Assembly (NCBI GenBank): GCA_910579575.1
Contig: CAJTUM010000037.1
Coordinates: 1 to 6,459 of the forward strand
Source: an uncultured Eubacteriales bacterium
GTDB taxonomy: Bacteria; Bacillota; Clostridia; Oscillospirales; Butyricicoccaceae
DNA: 6,459 nucleotides
Reading direction: 5' to 3'
Part shown: in pieces, positions 5,270 to 6,459 of the stretch
Layout of the letters: each line of letters starts with the position of its first letter
Position numbering within the stretch: the first letter of the stretch is position 1
Notes under the pieces: model-generated
Databases searched by the model: none
Seen by the model: the letters and a program-made list of their open reading frames with translations, nothing else
Told to the model about the DNA's origin: nothing
Position numbers and translations under genes: made by a program

Positions 5270-6238
5270 ATGGAAAAACGACTGATCACGGCCTGTGTGG
5301 CCGACCTGACCCCCGACCGGGAGCAAAAGCTCCGCCAAGCCGCGGAGCAAAACGGCTTTGCGCTGAACGTGGTGCAAAAGGGCCAATATACCGCCCAGGA
5401 TTTGGCAGGAAGCGAGATTCTGTTCGGCAATTATCCGGCCGCCATGCTGAAGGAGGTTTCCAGCCTGAAATGGGCCGCCACCGCCTCCGCCGGGGTGGAT
5501 AGCTATTGCAGCGACGATCTTTACCCAAACCCGGATGTGATTCTGACCAATTCCAGCGGCGCATATGGCGTGGCCATCGCCGAGCATTTGCTGACCTGCG
5601 CGCTGATGCTGATGCGCCGGATGCGGGAATACGAAGAGGGCCAGCGGCAGAAGCGCTGGAAATACCTTGGGAAAATCCGCTCGATTTATGGAAGCGTCGT
5701 CACGGTTGTGGGCATTGGCAACATCGGCGGAAATTTTGCCAAGCGCTGCAAGGCTATGGGCGCCACAGTGCGGGGCGTCAAGCGCACGCCGGGGAACAAG
5801 CCGGATTATATCGACGAGCTGTACCTGACCCAAGACCTGGATCAGGCGCTGGAAGGGGCGGACGTTGTGGCCCTTTGCCTGCCCGGCACCCAGGAAACCC
5901 AGATGATTATGACGGCGGAACGCCTGGGCAAGATGAAGCAGGGCTCTTATCTGCTGAACATCGGCCGGGGCACGGCCCTGGACCAAGAGGCGCTGTGCCG
6001 GCTGCTGAAAGAGGGCCGTCTGGCCGGCGCGGCTTTGGACGTAACCGCGCCCGAACCCCTGCCCCCGGAAAATCCGCTGTGGGAGCTGGATAACATCATC
6101 ATCACGCCCCATATCTCGGGCAACGACTCGCTGGATTACACCACCGACACGATTTTGAACCAATTCATCGAGAACCTGGCCCTCTACCAGAAGGGAAAAC
6201 CGATGAACCACGTCATCGACCGCAAAATCGGCTATTAG
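5270..6238 (+). CDS. D-isomer-specific 2-hydroxyacid dehydrogenase
   Basis: Predicted soluble enzyme interconverting a 2-oxoacid (such as glyoxylate, hydroxypyruvate or a branched oxoacid) and the D-2-hydroxyacid. The 322-residue protein has the usual length. The substrate-binding part is split (about 1-100 and 290-322) around the Rossmann domain. Visible elements: nucleotide motif VVGIGNIGG (G148, G150, G153), catalytic Arg233 in NIGRG, Glu262 in APEP and His281 in ITPHISG, the expected Arg-Glu-His set. After the second beta strand the sequence is GVKRTPG rather than ending in Asp, which points to NADP(H) more than NAD(H) by family rules. Lower similarity before residue 100 leaves the substrate open. 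ATG 5270 lies 13 nt after AAAGGA, a rather long spacing, so translation may depend on coupling to the YihY stop codon. No intrinsic terminator follows. Confidence 0.93.
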   Translation: MEKRLITACVADLTPDREQKLRQAAEQNGFALNVVQKGQYTAQDLAGSEILFGNYPAAMLKEVSSLKWAATASAGVDSYCSDDLYPNPDVILTNSSGAYGVAIAEHLLTCALMLMRRMREYEEGQRQKRWKYLGKIRSIYGSVVTVVGIGNIGGNFAKRCKAMGATVRGVKRTPGNKPDYIDELYLTQDLDQALEGADVVALCLPGTQETQMIMTAERLGKMKQGSYLLNIGRGTALDQEALCRLLKEGRLAGAALDVTAPEPLPPENPLWELDNIIITPHISGNDSLDYTTDTILNQFIENLALYQKGKPMNHVIDRKIGY

Positions 6239-6244
6239 TCGAAA

Positions 6245-6300
6245 CTTCGGCGGAGTTGGGGGCAGAATCCCTCCGCCGCCTGCGGAGGGAGGATTCGTCC
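6245..6300 (-). repeat. Mosaic repeat fragment (end of unit B joined to end of unit A)
   Basis: 6245-6274 is an exact reverse complement of 3608-3637 (30 nt, second half of unit B plus GAAG). It is followed by CCTGCGGAGGGAGGATTCGT at 6279-6298, continuing CC to 6300, which matches the tail of unit A with one change. The join of two unit tails suggests repeated insertion or recombination within the cluster. It starts 6 nt after the dehydrogenase stop codon. Confidence 0.75.
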
Positions 6301-6309
6301 TGCGGCCGA

Positions 6310-6376
6310 GGCGGAGTTGGGGACAGAATCCCTCCACCGGCTGCGCCGGTCCCCCTCCCTTTAGCAAGGGAGGCTT
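6310..6376 (-). repeat. Repeat unit B, copy 2
   Basis: Reverse complement of 3567-3633 with one difference in 67 positions (T for C after GGGATTCTG). Both hairpins are intact. It forms the inner part of the right inverted-repeat arm. Confidence 0.9.
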
Positions 6377-6404
6377 ATGGAGGACGGGGCCGCGGATTTC
6401 GCCA

Positions 6405-6459
6405 GCCCCCCTTGCCAAAGGGGGGTGGAGCTGGCCGAAGGCCTGCGGAGGGGGGATTC
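6405..6459 (+). repeat. Repeat unit A, copy 5 (identical to the window start)
   Basis: All 55 bases equal positions 1-55. The base before it (A, 6404) and the base after copy 1 (A, 56) both differ from the corresponding bases around the inverted copy at 3426-3480, so 55 bp is exactly the longest stretch common to the three copies. Confidence 0.95.

Larger units (their letters stand above)
6310..6459. repeat. Right arm of the composite inverted repeat flanking the three-gene operon
   Basis: Unit B2 (6310-6376), a 28-bp linker (6377-6404, containing GACGGGGCCGCG) and unit A5 (6405-6459) mirror the left arm at 3426-3633. This copy has the uninterrupted linker and probably shows the original form. 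The arm reaches the window edge, so any further match or target duplication beyond it cannot be seen. Confidence 0.85.

Noticed and set aside
5231..6418. Minus-strand open frame of 395 codons across the dehydrogenase and right repeat cluster
   Set aside because: It starts inside the repeats, reads antisense to a well-defined dehydrogenase, and has a Gln/Gly/His-rich composition with no family motif.
6239..6459. Intrinsic terminator after the dehydrogenase
   Set aside because: The stem-loops here belong to units A and B and lack a following T-run.
1..6459. Plasmid or phage element on the basis of identical ends
   Set aside because: No replication initiator, relaxase, integrase, partition or structural gene is visible; the identical ends are explained by a dispersed repeat.

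Overview
The window carries five confident protein-coding genes, all on the + strand, set between blocks of GC-rich, hairpin-forming intergenic repeats. GC-rich coding sequence, strong AAGGAGG-type ribosome binding sites, GTG and TTG starts, a Gram-positive-style two-component pair and dense stem-loop repeats suggest a member of the Clostridia, possibly Oscillospirales or a gut relative. That placement is inference from style, not from a marker gene.

Layout. 1-63: repeat unit A, cut by the window edge. 66-87: a perfect-register 11-bp tandem direct repeat, a likely response-regulator operator. 152-838: OmpR/PhoB-family response regulator. 813-3287: histidine kinase with a large extracytoplasmic sensor region and extra membrane segments, overlapping the regulator gene. 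3302-3331: intrinsic terminator. 3359-3386: possible promoter. 3416-3853: mosaic of inverted and interrupted repeat units (A2, B1, A3, A4, B4). 3911-4414: small nitroreductase. 4386-5267: YihY/BrkB-family membrane protein. 5270-6238: D-2-hydroxyacid dehydrogenase. 6245-6459: a second repeat cluster (B3, B2, A5).

The two-component pair forms one operon closed by its own terminator, with an upstream operator that suggests autoregulation. The nitroreductase, YihY protein and dehydrogenase form a second tight operon (29-nt overlap, then a 2-nt gap). Both soluble enzymes are predicted oxidoreductases, so a redox or detoxification role is possible, but nothing shows that they share a pathway.

The most notable structure lies in the repeats. 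The three-gene operon is bracketed by a 150-bp composite inverted repeat (about 144 of 150 positions identical by hand alignment, once a 58-bp insertion bounded by 12-bp direct repeats is removed from the left copy). The first and last 55 bases of the window are identical, and a third identical copy lies inverted at 3426-3480. The window therefore looks like a sequence whose ends overlap by exactly 55 bases. This could be a 6,404-bp circle, but with no replication, mobilisation or recombinase gene, an assembly-graph loop through a dispersed repeat is the simpler reading. I found no clearly new defence or mobile system; the repeats are the part that ordinary genes do not explain.
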